DNA of 64,000 nt from Taxillus chinensis (lineage: Eukaryota > Streptophyta > Magnoliopsida > Santalales > Loranthaceae): contig CM042092.1 in the NCBI GenBank assembly GCA_023512835.1, positions 248,001-312,000 on the forward strand, written 5' to 3'. The translations under genes were made by a program, and so were the position numbers. The notes beneath the pieces are model-generated. The model worked only from the letters and a program-made list of their open reading frames with translations. It was not told where the DNA came from and searched no databases. Positions 46,401-58,078 of the stretch are shown here, one piece after another (the stretch's first letter is position 1; each line of letters begins with the position of its first letter).

Positions 46401-48092
46401 TTAATTGATGCAGAAAAATCATGGAAATCTGGTAATTGTATAGAAAAGGTATCAATTTTTTTTTATCGCTTTGATGGCATGAAATTTAAAATGTAAGTAG
46501 AGAAAAATTTATGGAAAAGAGTGCAATGCTTTTCGTAGTAAATCAGGAGAGAAAAACTTATGAAAAAGATATAAGATAATAAAAATATCAATACTACCTT
46601 TACAAATCGTATAAATTAATCATGTCGAAGGATAAAATTATAAAATTAATAAAAAATATTTAATAATATTTTTTCCATATTTCTTTTTTATTCTTTTTTT
46701 ACTCTAACCAACTATCCCATGAAAAAAACAAAATTTCATCTTTTTTCTTTTCACCTTTTTTCCTTTCATCTCTTTTCCACCTATTTTTCTTTCATATATT
46801 TTTCATGTTTTGCCAAGCATAGGGTAAAAGAATAAAGTGGTGTTATAGCATTTTTTTTCTATTTTTCCAATCCACATCTAAAAATAGAGAGGAAAATAAA
46901 GTAGCATATTGAAGTTGGTCATATATACAATAACGTATGGGAACTATTAATGATCTCTATATAATATGGGGAAATGTAATATTTGTTCATTTGGATCATA
47001 CAATTTACAATAAATTTTCAATAAAAGCATAATATTAATTAGACTTTTCCTACTATTTAGCACTTTCAAGTTTTCATCCATCCAAAGATAAACTGAATAT
47101 GAAAATACTTTATTTCTAGAACAATGATTAATTCTCACGACTTGCTTTGTTTAACTAAAAATAACCAAAAAGGCGGAAGGTTTGTAATGGGCTGCATCAG
47201 CCAAATATCCTATGCGTGATTTGCATGATTGGGCTACATAATTTTTGTCAAAAATAGTTTTTTTAAAAAAATTATTAATACTACGCTATACTTCAATTGT
47301 CAATGTACGTTTCGAACTCTCACCAACTATTGAGTTCAGCTTTGTCAAAATCACTTTCTGTTGGTGGGGCTTAAAAATAATATTCTAGAGGATTTATAAC
47401 ATCTCTAATAGTTTTTATTAAAACAAAAAAAAATTATCGTTAATTTTATAACTATATTTAACTTTAGTAAAAAATTAAATTAAATTAGATTAAAATGATA
47501 ACTTTAATTAATATTATTATATCATTCTTTTAACTCAAAATCTCAATTTATCCCTCATGATAATCGCACAATATCAATATTTTACGAAAAAATTTTAAAA
47601 AATAATTTTTAAGTAATTTAAATTAACTAAAACTATTAAATTATTTTTACCTATATATATATATATATAAAGTTAAATACAAATTTAATTAAAAAAATAA
47701 CTAATACTATTACTTTACTTTTACGAGAGACAGCTACTCTTTCAGCTTTACGCTACGGAGGTTCAATTGCCCATCGACCCATGAGTAGTTTGCTGCTGGT
47801 GATGTTCCAGATCATTTGTTGGGGGCTGCGTTCCTTGTCTTCCGCATCCTTCCCCATCCAGTGTGTCATGCCTTGGGACGGATATATACTGATTGTTAGC
47901 CTTTTGTTTTATGTTTTCTTTTGCCTCGTTTGCCTCTGATTGGTGTGATATTCAATAATGGCTCTTAATTGGGTCGTTTCTCGTGCAATTTATTAGCCTT
48001 TGTTTGATTTTAAGGTGCTCGATCGATCGCTGGCAGATTTTTTGGTTTACTACTTTTTTTAAATTCCACGCATAGAGATAAGCGAAAGAGTT
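43476..48092. other. Long AT-rich spacer
   Basis: Very AT-rich, with TA microsatellites at about 44170-44195, 45082-45095 and 47648-47670. Short ORFs (44135-44329, 44745-45005, 45303-45572, 46947-47138) show no domain and no coding bias that I can see. 45300-45600 is less AT-rich but unrecognised. Confidence 0.45.
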
Positions 48093-48341
48093 TCACGTTT
48101 GGATGTCCAATGCGGCCATGTCGATTATTAGGACATCGATCCCATGGGAAAATGGGTGTTCTTTGTCGTCTTTGATGGATTGTAAGATACGAGCAGTCCG
48201 ATTAAATAATACAAGTAACTCGATCCGGTATCTGAACAGATGAGGAAAAGATTGAATAATAGCTGTAGGCGACAACTTTTGGTCGTCGTTTGAAGTGTCA
48301 TCATCAACCAAAGTGATCATCTGAAACCTTATTTCTGGCAA
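48093..48341 (-). pseudogene. Possible receiver-domain (response regulator-like) fragment
   Basis: An 82-residue frame whose layout fits the first half of a response-regulator receiver domain: beta-1 with an acidic pocket ITLVDDD (residues 9-15, Asp13-15), a second strand YRIELLVLF, a helix RTARILQSIKDD, and beta-3 IDVLIIDMAALD with Asp74 where the phosphoacceptor belongs. The Thr/Ser and Lys of the second half are absent because the frame ends. An AG (GGTTTCAG) precedes MITLVDDD and a GT (AAAC/GTGAAA) lies at the end, so an exon is possible, but no partner exon was found within reach. In plants such domains act in cytokinin phosphorelays. It could also be chance; a decayed gene fragment is my best guess. 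Confidence 0.35.
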
Positions 48342-48344
48342 TAA

Positions 48345-49140
48345 TAATGGTAGGAAACGTTGATCAATGTCAGCTCATATTGTTCTTTGTGTACTACTGG
48401 TCAATACCGATCCATAATAGTTAATAACAGTGGTTAATAATAGTAAAAGGCGACAATCGATCAACGGCCGTAAACAATGATCAATATTCATTAACACTAC
48501 TAAATGTTAATTAGCAATGCGCAGTTAATGGTCAATATTCATTAACATAAAAGAACCATTGCTATAGTCAAAATTGCCTCAATTATGATTATTTTATCCT
48601 TATAAAATAATTTTATTTTATTTTTCATAAGTTAAATTGCTTCAATATATATGTTGAAGAAATTAAAATTTTTAAACTGCGGGCGTGATAATAAGAACGT
48701 AGAAAATCATTATAATAATGGTTTGATTTGATGAGGACATCTTAACAGCGAATTTAGAGCATTGACATTTGATTTCTCTAAAGTTATTTTAAAATTTTGA
48801 TGAAAACGTCAAATTTTTTATAACTCTACGATTTGACGGGTTTAGAGCATTAACATTTGATTTCTCTAAACCATTAGTATATGTTTTTACTCAATTTAGT
48901 TATAAATATTTATTTTTATATTATAAAACTATTTTTTTGTTTTTTAAGAGATTTTACATTGTTTTAGAACATCTTCAATCATATTTCTTATATATTTTTC
49001 TTATTTTAGCTAAAAGTTACTTTAACTAATTACTTTTATACTACCTATTCAAACCATGTTTTCTATTTTAGTTAAATATAAAATATTTTATTATTTTTTA
49101 AAATATAATTTAAGTTTTTTTACTTTTCGACTGGACTCAT
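48345..49140. other. AT-rich spacer with short duplications
   Basis: Short near-repeats are visible: GTTAATAACAGTGGTTAATA (48420-48440), TCAATATTCATTAACA twice (48481, 48532) and TAGAGCATT(G/A)ACATTTGATT twice (48756, 48843). No gene. Confidence 0.5.
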
Positions 49141-49436
49141 CCAGTCGACTGCTGTTTCTCCTGCGGTAGCGGCAGCCATCACTAGCAGTAGCTAAAGTAG
49201 TATCAGATGATTTATTGGCTATGACTGGAACAGAACATCAGGTGGCATCAATTTCATCACTAGGCCGCATCATGGATGGTGAGATCAATGAATAAAGCAA
49301 AGCATAGCGAAGCATTACTTCTACAATCTATTGTCCGTTTGTTGAAGTGAATTTACACATCATTGCTTCAATTAAATCCAGAATGAAAAATAATAACTTC
49401 AATTCCAATGATATACAAACATACTATTTGTCGGCT

Positions 49437-49850
49437 CCTCCACCCCACTAGGGCCATGACGCGTCGGGTTTCCATCCACAGAGTTGCCTTCTCTCGTTTG
49501 ATGCAGTGGACAGACCCTCTACATTACTTATTCATGTTCTTTACGCGAGCCCGATAAAGCTGCATTCTTCACGTTCTTATGGTGTAGTGGACAAACCCTG
49601 CACGTTCTTTTTCACGGCTATGACGATCAAACTCCAGACATTCCTAGTCTCGATCACGGTCCCTCTCCCCATCTCAGTCTCGGTCTCGGTCTCGGTCCTA
49701 GTCTGGGAAGAGCAGTGGTGGCGGAGATGGGTTTTCAGACTGGCGTCTTTGGTGGGCATCGGTAGCTTCATTAGAGAAGGGAAATGGGTCGTAGGGAGAG
49801 AGATCGAAGCGAAACACAAGGATTCGATGAGCCAAGTCGTTTGATGCATT
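49437..49850 (-). pseudogene. Possible Arg/Asp-repeat gene fragment
   Basis: In one minus-strand frame the region about 49640-49710 reads as alternating Asp-Arg (DRDRDRD, ERDRDRD) broken by stops, then FDRHSREKERAGFVH. Such dipeptides are common in splicing-related plant proteins. The CCGAGA hexamer repeat could equally be simple sequence. The open frames in other phases (49506-49844 plus, 49577-49891 minus) are shadows of the same repeat. Confidence 0.2.
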
Positions 49851-50362
49851 AAAATAATAAAAATTTCATATAGCAAGCATTGCATTATCACTGTATCAGG
49901 TGAGGAGGGTAGTGAGCTATTTTAGGGTGCTAATTAGGGAGAAGATTGGAATAATTACAGTGTATGTTTGACTTCCTAAATTAGAGTAGAGAGCCATATA
50001 AAGAGAGGATTGAAGATGTTCTTATAGCATTTTATAGCAATTTTCAAAAGACTGTATAGGGTATTAGAGAAGGCAGATTAGAAATGGAGCAAAGGATGAG
50101 AAGCTCGTGAGCCTCTTCTTGATGCCCAGTATGGCTTAATGTGAGAGTATCAAGCTTGGCCTCAAGTAAGGGATTGGAGCAACATTCTAGAGAGATGAGC
50201 AAGGGAGAGCTCGATACTCGCTTGATGTCAAACATCGAGCACCTCGAGCAAAGCCTATTACCACGGGGTGAGAATTCAACCCACGTGACACCTAGCTTTC
50301 ATTATATCTTGGATCACTATGTTCAGTTGTCCACCGTTCGGATCATTCACCTACGATCCTAG

Positions 50363-50630
50363 AACCTGTTAAGCAATCACACAAAAAATGGCAAGAACAC
50401 ATGCGAAAGCAATGTGAGAAATACGTTTTCTTTGTATTGATTGATTGAAAACTTTACAATATTGAAACCATCATATAGAGCCTTGCTCTACATATAAATC
50501 TTAGCACTTTTTCGTCTTAGCCATCAAGAGACATACATAATGATACAAATTACATGATGATGCTAGTTAAGTTAACTCTCATTAGGAGTTGTACAAACAT
50601 AAGAGGCTACAAAATTATCTAAGTGTGATA
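50363..50630 (-). repeat. 3' LTR of the deleted chromovirus
   Basis: Plus strand starts TGTTAAGCAATC and ends GTGTGATA; the minus-strand polypurine tract GAGTGGGGGAGGA (about 50631-50643) directly precedes it, as in the element at 562-578. The outer end is inferred from the TG. Confidence 0.5.
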
Positions 50631-50643
50631 TCCTCCCCCACTC

Positions 50644-50880
50644 AATCTCATAGTGCCCTCGATGCGAGTGTTACATGAAATGCCTTAATCTCTTCCAAGA
50701 ATTGCCACATATCAGCTTCTCATTCCCAACTTGCCTCTTCATCAGGTCTGTCCTTCCATTTGATGTAGAACTCTACATGACTTTGAGTTACGCCTCTTTT
50801 TGGCATGACTCTATAAGCCATTATCTCCTTAGTTTCTTTGTCAACTGTTGTAGTGACTCGCATCGCTTGTTGTTTACTCA
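50644..50880 (-). pseudogene. Chromodomain of the deleted chromovirus
   Basis: Too short for most ORF finders, but on the minus strand it reads AYRVMPKRGVTQSHVEFYIK, then WKG and an Asp/Glu-rich end with EWEA-type residues before the polypurine tract. It matches the chromodomain at 658-1050. It directly follows reverse transcriptase sequence (50880), with no integrase between. Confidence 0.65.
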
Positions 50881-51400
50881 GGAACGGTTGCCAATATCAT
50901 CGAGGTACATCACAACGAATCTCTCCAAGAATAGTTGGAAGACTCTATTCATCAAGGTATAAAACATGGTAGGAGAATTTGTGAAACCAAAGGGCATCAC
51001 CAAGAATTCGTACGATCCATATCTCGTTACACATGCCGTCTTAGACTCATCTCTTTTAGCTATCCTCACTTGCCAATATCCCGACCTTAGGTCCATCTTC
51101 AAGAACCATCTCACACCTCCCAGTTGGTCGAACAAGTCTAAAATGAGTGGAATCGAGTACTTGTTCTTCAATGTAATCTTGTTCAATGCCCAATAGTCGA
51201 TGAAGAGTCCCAACGACCTGTCTTGCTTCTTTTGGAGCAATACGGGGGCTCCAAAAGGTGTCTTGGATGGCTGAATAAATCCAACGTCTAAGTGCTCTTT
51301 GAGTTGTTTCTAAAGTTCCTCCAACTCCGGCGGTACCATGCAGTAAGGCACTACTGTAGGGGGTCTCACGCCCTTCTCCAGCTAAATTGTGTGGTCCATC
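50878..51400 (-). pseudogene. Ty3/gypsy reverse transcriptase, truncated
   Basis: The open part 50878-51240 begins [20 protein letters not shown], then [26 protein letters not shown] (first catalytic Asp in MDLRSGY), [17 protein letters not shown], and the catalytic box VVMYLDDI at its end. In gypsy elements this box is YVDD or YLDD. Immediately after it the sequence changes to the chromodomain, so the connection domain, RNase H and integrase are deleted. Upstream (51240-51400) the frame is broken but RT-like. Confidence 0.85.
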
Positions 51401-51417
51401 TCTCTCTTTGGATAAAG

Positions 51418-51921
51418 TTATTTAGGAAGTTCTGTAGACATCACATCCTTAAACTCTCCTAGGATCATCTTCACCTCTGTTTGGGTTTTACCCCCGTCCT
51501 CCACAATCTCTTCCTCTTTAAGAATCGCAAGAAAGGTTAGCTCCTGTTGCTTTTCTCCCTTTGACAGTTGCATAGCGCAAAGAGTCTTTGCTTTTAACTC
51601 TTCCTCCCTCATTACAGACACCATACACGTTCACCCCTCGTCCATGATTCACATTGTACTGGTGCTAGGAATTGGGAACGCTTGTACTTGATTGAGAAAC
51701 TCCATCCCAAGCACCATGCTGTAGTCGTCCATCGAGATGACGAAGAGATTCACTTTGCCCCACCATTCCCCAATGCAAAGCTCAACGCCTTGAGCTACAC
51801 CATGAATCGGACTCGGCTTGGAGTTCACCATCTTCAGCCAGCCCTTCTCTTCTTTAAAAGCTATCCCCATACGTCGGGTTTTCTTCAACTCTATAAAGTT
51901 ATTTGTCACCCACGTGTCCAC
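51418..51921 (-). pseudogene. Ty3/gypsy protease and linker, altered active site
   Basis: 51649-51921 reads MDTWVTNNFIELKKTRRMGI, the protease active-site region with Asp kept but Gly-Ala of the DTGAT motif replaced by Trp-Val, followed by VFVISMDDYSMVLGMEFL-like sequence (LFVISMDDYSMVLGMEFL). 51418-51624 is the linker that leads to the RT, ending EFKDVMSTELPK. Stops separate the two. A protease with this active site would not be expected to work. Confidence 0.75.
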
Positions 51922-52480
51922 CGAGGCCTTTGTCTCACAACCATTGACTTTAGCACCTCCACCTGCGCCTTGATTGCATTCAAGAGTTGCAGGGAATCAA
52001 GATATGGATCGCTTGCTTCTCTTTCCTCCTCATGTTGAATCATTGTTGTTAGCTTCAACGATTTTAGACACTCAAATGCCTTATGGGGATCCTTGCGAAG
52101 AAAGCAAGAGTTCTTTGGCCTCTCCCCCCCCCCTTTGGAGCTACTCGAAAAATTTTTATTCCAATAGTCCTTAGATGGTTGGAAGTTTCTCTCCTTCCCT
52201 TGATTTGGGCCATCTCCCCTACATTTGTCCTTGCCGAATTTTGGATACTTCTTCGATGATGAAGTTGTAGTAGGTTTCTCTGGCTTATTGTATTTAATTA
52301 AGGACTCGACCACCACAATAACCGAAGAAAAGTCTTGAACGTTCCTCCATTGTAGTTCAAATTTCGCCCACAACTGTTGTTGGCTCTTTAAACTCCTGTG
52401 GGGAGTCCCAAAGAACAATCCCACATTGGTCAGGGCGAACATTGAGGTCATCCTAATAAGGAGGCTCATGTGCACCTTGT
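51906..52480 (-). pseudogene. Ty3/gypsy gag C-terminal part
   Basis: Contains a Lys/Ser/Gly-rich basic stretch (KYPKFGKDKCRGDGPNQGKE), a damaged CCHC knuckle (CFLRKDPHKAFEC, missing one Cys), and LLNAIKAQVEV before the protease. The N-terminal part of gag and the 5' LTR are missing; at about 52480 the sequence changes to an unrelated noncoding repeat. Confidence 0.65.
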
Positions 52481-52489
52481 CATAATGCG

Positions 52490-52715
52490 TTTTAACGGGT
52501 CGCAGCCCATTAGAAACAAATTCGTGCGGGTGCGGCCCATACGTGGGCTCGCAGGTGTAAGGCCCAAAGCAAACAATATTGTGATAATGAGTGCCTGGCC
52601 GTGGTCTAACAAGTTATGTTACTTGTATGCTAATATTGTGACGGGGTGATTTCCATCTTCTTGGGTTAGTTTTGTTTCACTCGAGGACGAGGAAACATTC
52701 AAGTGTGAGGTATTT
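52490..52715 (+). repeat. 3' end of another gypsy-type element before its LTR
   Basis: TTTTGTTTCACTCGAGGACG followed by AGGAAACATTCAAGTGTGAGG is the usual sequence just upstream of the 3' LTR in large gypsy elements. No coding frame remains upstream. Confidence 0.45.
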
Positions 52716-54020
52716 GACAGGATTGTATACTATCTCCATTTTGACTACATTTTATACCATATTTACCCCTGAATTACCTTTTTATTTGCATGGGTTGGGA
52801 ACTTTGTTTCCCTTTCCCCTGACCAAGTTTTGCAGTTTTTGTAGTGTTTTCCTTCTTTTTGGCAGAAATTGATCGACGTGTAGGAATTTTGGTCGACATA
52901 ATGGTCGACGTTAGTGCATCGGCATCTCAGACGAGAAGATGTATTGGTCGATGTCAAGATCGATGTGCGCTAACAATGTTCAACCTGGCTCGATATGTGT
53001 TCGATATTGCCATGTTGACTACTAAATTTGATCGACATCGTATGGGCGACACAAGATTTGTGATCGACATGATCGATGTAGGGATTGAATGTCGAAGAAG
53101 CGATCAACGTGCCAATAGTCAACCCGAGAACTCTGGTCAATATTTTGTGTTTAGTGGTCGATGTGGGCTAAATTTGATCAACCCAGGCTTAAACTTTGTA
53201 AACCCTATTATTTAAGCACCAAAACTTTATGTTTGAGTGTCTGGTGTGACGGGAGACATTTTTCTCTCTTTTCTTGAAGGGTTATTTTTTTGTATCTTGA
53301 AGAAAGCGAATATTTATTGATTGTAAAAATAGTTTATGTTAATTGAGGTTATTCTTTGATTTTCTTTAACCTATCTTAATGGAATGTATGCTTGTTTTGA
53401 TTGTTGATATGACAAACATAATAGGTTAAACCTCTATTCTAGGAGGGAAGTCTTAGAACTGGATTATTCTATGCTATGATTTAGAATGTTAAATATCTTT
53501 ATAATATTTATACCATTAGATTTGTTCTAGTTGAATGTGTAGTGCTTTTCTCTTACAAAGAGTGATAAAGAGAATTAATTTTAGCATGGCTAGCTGAACT
53601 ACAATTAAAACATGATAAAGAAAAGTGAAGAATGAACAAACCCATTTAATTTTATTAAATAAACCTTCAGAGTGTGTATCACAACAAAGGGCATTACATG
53701 TAAAGGCGAGATTAATCTCAACGTGAATGAATAGGAAGATAACTTATTGGTAAGGCATAGGGAAATCTGGTTCTAGTGACTTCACTCCTTGACTTTCACA
53801 TCATTGTTTTTACACTTTTATATCTTTAGTTAAATTGTTATCTGAAATTGTTTGATTTAGTTTACATTATTTCTTTGATAAAAAGATTTTCCAGACATAG
53901 TTAGAATTTGCCAATCTTAGTGCTTATTAATTAACATAGTTATTCCTTGTGAGATTGATATCCTGAGGTCGAAATATACCTCTCTTTATTACTTAATCTG
54001 TGCACTATAGTAAGTTGTAT
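52716..54020 (+). repeat. LTR-like repeat with GTCGAT tract
   Basis: Starts TGACAGGATTG. At 52770-53215 it matches 59200-59532 (TTTGCATG, GGGAACTTTGTT, TTTTGTAGTG-type phrases followed by a GTCGAT-rich tract) and, inverted, 43180-43475. Towards the end CTGTGCACTATAGTAAG matches the inverted copy near 42010. The 123-aa ORF 52844-53215 is a product of the repeat tract. Confidence 0.5.
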
Positions 54021-54968
54021 AATTTTTCGGTCAATTATTTCTAATTTGGGAATTGATTTGAATCGCTAAAAGGCTTGAATGGAGGGAGAGACGTACTCAC
54101 ATCGGAAAAAAAGGCATATGATATGAGATTTGGAAAGAAAGTAATTTGCAGTCCCATGCATGGAATGACTTTATTTTTTCACAATTTTGCTAGAAAAAAA
54201 AAAGGAATGTGTGTAATAAGAGAAGAAAGTATGCTACGTGGGGAAAAGTTAAATAGAAGGAATGAATGAATTAATGTGTGGGCCATATATGATGTAATGA
54301 ACAAGAAAAAGGCAATTGACTTTCCCTATTTTTAAAGCTCCAATACGACGTGAAGAAGGGGATGAGGAGGTATTCATCCAGACCACAGAGCAAACACCAC
54401 ACACTCCATCTCCATTTCCGCCCCAGCCATTTGCCCCTAGCGTCGTCGCATTAAGAGAGGAAAGTAGGAAGCACCACAGGACTGTGGCGTAACATTGTCC
54501 ATGTATTTTATTTTCTATGAATTAATTTTTTTATTTGATTTAATTTCAAACTTTAATTGTTATTTTGAATCTTGACTCTTCATCTTAATGATTTATTTAT
54601 GTGCTATGGTTTACAATTCTTTCCTTTATTTTTTTTAAATTCTTTGCAATTAATTTGCAGTTTTATTTAATTGTGAATTGTTTAAAGTATTATTTTTAAT
54701 TGTGATTAATTCGCGGTTATGGTTAATTAATTTAAGATGTGGGTATTATTATTTGTAGAGTTTGATTTAGTATCCTGAATGCAAAGCATAATCATTCATA
54801 AGATTAGTACGAGTTTAAGTCTGATTTCTAAAGCAATTTCATAGTTTAATTATAATCATGGAGTCCTGGTTTAATTGAATTATGAGGCATTACATATATT
54901 ATTTATTTTTAGAAGATAATGATAAATAATAATTGAAGTGAGAGTTTGAATCAATTGCGTCTTTAGTT
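54021..54968 (+). other. Noncoding flank of the LINE
   Basis: A short open stretch without a Met (54301-54490) encodes an acidic and Pro-rich peptide (EEGDEEVFIQTTEQTP, SPFPPQPFAP), perhaps a gag remnant. The rest is AT-rich and continues beyond the LINE at 57205 without a break. Confidence 0.35.
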
Positions 54969-57187
54969 TTTTTTTTTTCAAGAAAAGGGGACGGCACCCC
55001 GGATTATTTTATTAATTAAAAAGGCGGGCAAAAACCCAAACCTTAAATATACAAGAATGAGTAGGGCATGAACCTAACTCATCAAAGAGATACAAAAAAA
55101 TAGAAGCCAAGGGGCAGGGCATACCCATAACCCAACCTGGAGATAGAAAGCATATCCAAAGTAAAAAGTATACAAAAACACAAGAGAACATGGCATACCA
55201 TCACTCCAGTAAGAAAAAAACAAACCAAAACTAGAGTCAAACAGAATACAAGCCATAAAACAATGGAGGCAAAAGAGTCAATGATACCGGATGTTGGCAA
55301 AACCCAAAGCATCCAATCTAACTTTACCTCTAAGAAGAGACAGACCTTCAAAATGATTGCTGATTGCAAGAGAAGGAGCTTGTAACCCCAAACCCGCCAG
55401 AAAATCAGCCACATGATTACCTTCTCGATGAATGTGGGTGAGGGGAGCGCGAAGGGAAGCCAGCATGTGATGAATTTCCCTAAAATGATAGCAAAGATGC
55501 CAAGGAGCACGACCTTTATGCTGTAGTAACTGAATAACACTAAGAGCATCCATTCCCACCCACAAGTTTTGGATATTGAATTCAAGGCACAATCGAAGAG
55601 CTTTATGGAGAGTCAAGACTTCGGCTGCAAAAGCATCAGTAGCAATAGATAAAAAAGGCAAAAAGAAAAAGAAAATTACCTGGCCTTTTGAATCCCTCAC
55701 AATGCCCCCACCACCTGCTCTACCATTGGAAGCATTGAAGCTCCCATCCACATTAAGTTTAAAACGGCCATGAGCAGGTTTGACCCAATGAATAGGCCTA
55801 GGAAGAGACAAAGGGGGAGTGTGAGAAGAGTAATGAAAGTAATTCAAGATTGACTTTTCACACCTCCATTGCCAATGCTTAAGAAGACCAGCAGTGGAGA
55901 GTTGAAAAATCAACCTATCAATTTTCCAAATAATTCGATCCTCATAAAAACCCATACCTCGATGCTTCGAGTCATTACGTTCATTCCAAAGGAACCAAAA
56001 TATGAGGATAGGAATAAGAACATGAATATGCCCAAAACATTTATAAGTACCAGCATTTAACCAAGCAATTAACCATACTTTAGGACACCCTTGAGTAGGG
56101 AGCACAATACCAAACAAATGAGCATAGTGGTGCCATACAAAAGAAGCTTTAGAGCTAAAAAAGAAACAATGATCACTGGTTTCCACATGAGTGCAACATT
56201 GGCATTTAGAGGCAAGAGGGATGCCTTTACCTTGGAGGATAACATCCAAAGGAAGCCAACTATGAAACAGCCGCCATATGAAAAAAGAAATCTTTAAAGG
56301 GATCGAAGCATGCCAAATATGAGCAAAATAAGGTCTCTCAATAGCAGGAACACGAACATGATGCCAAGCACTAGTCAATGTAAAAGTACCATGTCTAGAT
56401 AAAGTCCAATAAGGCACATCACAACAAGACAAGTCAAGGGAGATAGCAGCAATAGCATCCACAAGATGAGAAGGTAACAAAGTATGAAGCATAGTAATGT
56501 TCCAATGACCATCAATCCACACATCTTTAACAAGTAAAGCAGTACATGGAATAAAATCAATAAAAGAAGCGAGAGAGCACTCACCAACCCAACAATCATA
56601 CCAAAAAGAGAGATTACCAGTGTTAGCCATCCAGCGAATATAAGGCTCGGTGAGAGGAGAGGCTAAAAGCAATCTCTTCCAATTGGGAGAATCCTGTAAA
56701 TGAGAGGTAACCAGAGCAGGATGCTTACCTTGGCAATATTTAGCCCGAAGGAAAGAAGACCAAAGACTAGTAGTAGTGCGGAAGCGCCACCACAGCTTCA
56801 TCTCCATGGCTCCATTAAGATCCTGCAAACTCCTGAAACCAAGGCCACCCTCCTTCACAGGAAAGCAGAGATTCTCCCAACGGGACCAGTACAAGCATTT
56901 CTTGGTAGAGTCACCCCCCCAAAGAAAACGATTAAAGAGCCTCTCAATACGCTGAATAACAACTTTGGGGGGACGAAGCACCTGGATAAGGTAAAGGGGC
57001 ATGGACGTCAAAGTACTCCAGGAGAAGCACAAGCCTCCCCCCCCCCCGAGAAAGAACCCGTTTCTCCCAACCTGACAACCGGTCCCTAATTTTACAAAGC
57101 AAGTCATCAAACAAAAAGGCTTTTTTAGGGCCTTTATACAGGGGGATCCCAAGATACCACTGGTTTCCAGCGCACTACTCTCCCTTC
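54969..57187 (-). mobile_element. 5'-truncated L1-type LINE with 17-bp TSD
   Basis: The 17-bp sequence CAATTGCGTCTTTAGTT occurs exactly on both sides (54952-54968 and 57188-57204). At the low-coordinate end a T-run (54969-54978) is the poly(A) tail in minus sense. The insert is 2219 bp and begins, in minus sense, within the end of the reverse transcriptase. These are the hallmarks of target-primed reverse transcription with 5' truncation. The 3' UTR is about 300 bp. Confidence 0.93.
55278..57152 (-). pseudogene. LINE ORF2 C-terminal part: RT end, zf-RVT, RNase H (624-aa open frame)
   Basis: Residues 45-62 (SWSTLTSMPLYLIQVLRPP) are the thumb end of the L1 reverse transcriptase. Residues 85-190 hold the conserved WENLCFPVKEGGLGFRSL and NLSFWYDCW. 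A zinc-binding reverse-transcriptase-associated domain (zf-RVT) follows at about 245-345 (WTLSRHGTFTLTSAW, IWRLFHSWLPLD, CQCC). RNase H occupies about 463-590 with KLNVDGSF (Asp469), AAEVLTL (Glu511), VGMDALSVI (Asp535) and NHVADFLA (Asp583), all four catalytic positions kept. The first 40 residues are out of frame with the family around a G-run (poly-C at about 57040-57051), so a frameshift lies there. The endonuclease and most of the RT are absent by 5' truncation. Long overlapping ORFs in other frames are shadows. Confidence 0.9.
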
Positions 57188-57204
57188 CAATTGCGTCTTT
57201 AGTT

Positions 57205-58078
57205 AATTATTTTTCTTTAATTATTTTCTTACATATTTAATTTTATTTTAATTTAAAAAAAATTCCCTAAATTCTCTAACTTAGGTTTTCTTTATTTTTC
57301 TTAAAGAATAAGGTGAATTAAATTTCAATAAGTCCTTCGGTTAGTGATCGACCTAGGTTAGCCCTATGTTATACTTAGTTTAAATTTTATTTGAAGTGCG
57401 TATGCGAGAGTACTCTATTTCAATGGGAATATCAATACTATTCGCATAGCAAAGTAGTGGATTCTAAGCACCTAATTTGATGTTCCCAATATCTATAATA
57501 TTATGTCTCTAAAATATCGATGTATTTGAAGTTCAAAACCTCTTATTCATTAATAAATCAAAAGGCACAAATTATAAACTTGTGTTAATTAAAATGTTTC
57601 GATTAAGATCAATCCATAAATCATCCATTTAGTGATAGAATATAAAGTTCTTCATATAATACAATAAAAATTAGGTGAAAAACTTATTCTCTCATGTTCC
57701 TGTTCAATATGTACAATTACATATTGGTGTTACTATTTATAAACTCTTTATAATGATCCTAGATTAGATTACTCTCACTATAGAAATAGTCTATATCACA
57801 ATCTTAGCTGAATAAAGCATTCCAAACTCCATTTACCGATTGTGAATCAAATTTATACTTAGTATAATTAGTGGATCTATTATGTGTCCCACACAAACAA
57901 CAATAAAAATTTAATAAGTAATAAGACGTTATGATGTTTGGCCACAAAAGAAACATAAGAATGTAATGTAATAAATATTTAAACAAAATATATTTCAATT
58001 AATTAGAAATAATCATTATGACACACACTACTTAATATATCACTATCCTAACACTAGTACACTAACCACTAGTTCAGG
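57205..58078. other. AT-rich noncoding sequence, continuation of the LINE target
   Basis: 57340-57390 (GTTAGTGATCGACCTAGGTTAG) resembles the 3' part of large gypsy LTRs. The remainder is AT-rich without a supported gene. Confidence 0.35.

Noticed and set aside
49506..49844. 112-aa plus-strand ORF with an SVSVSV stretch
   Set aside because: The stretch comes from the TCGGTC hexamer repeat; no domain is visible.
55082..55585. 167-aa minus-strand ORF
   Set aside because: It overlaps the LINE RNase H and 3' UTR in another frame and is hydrophobic shadow translation.
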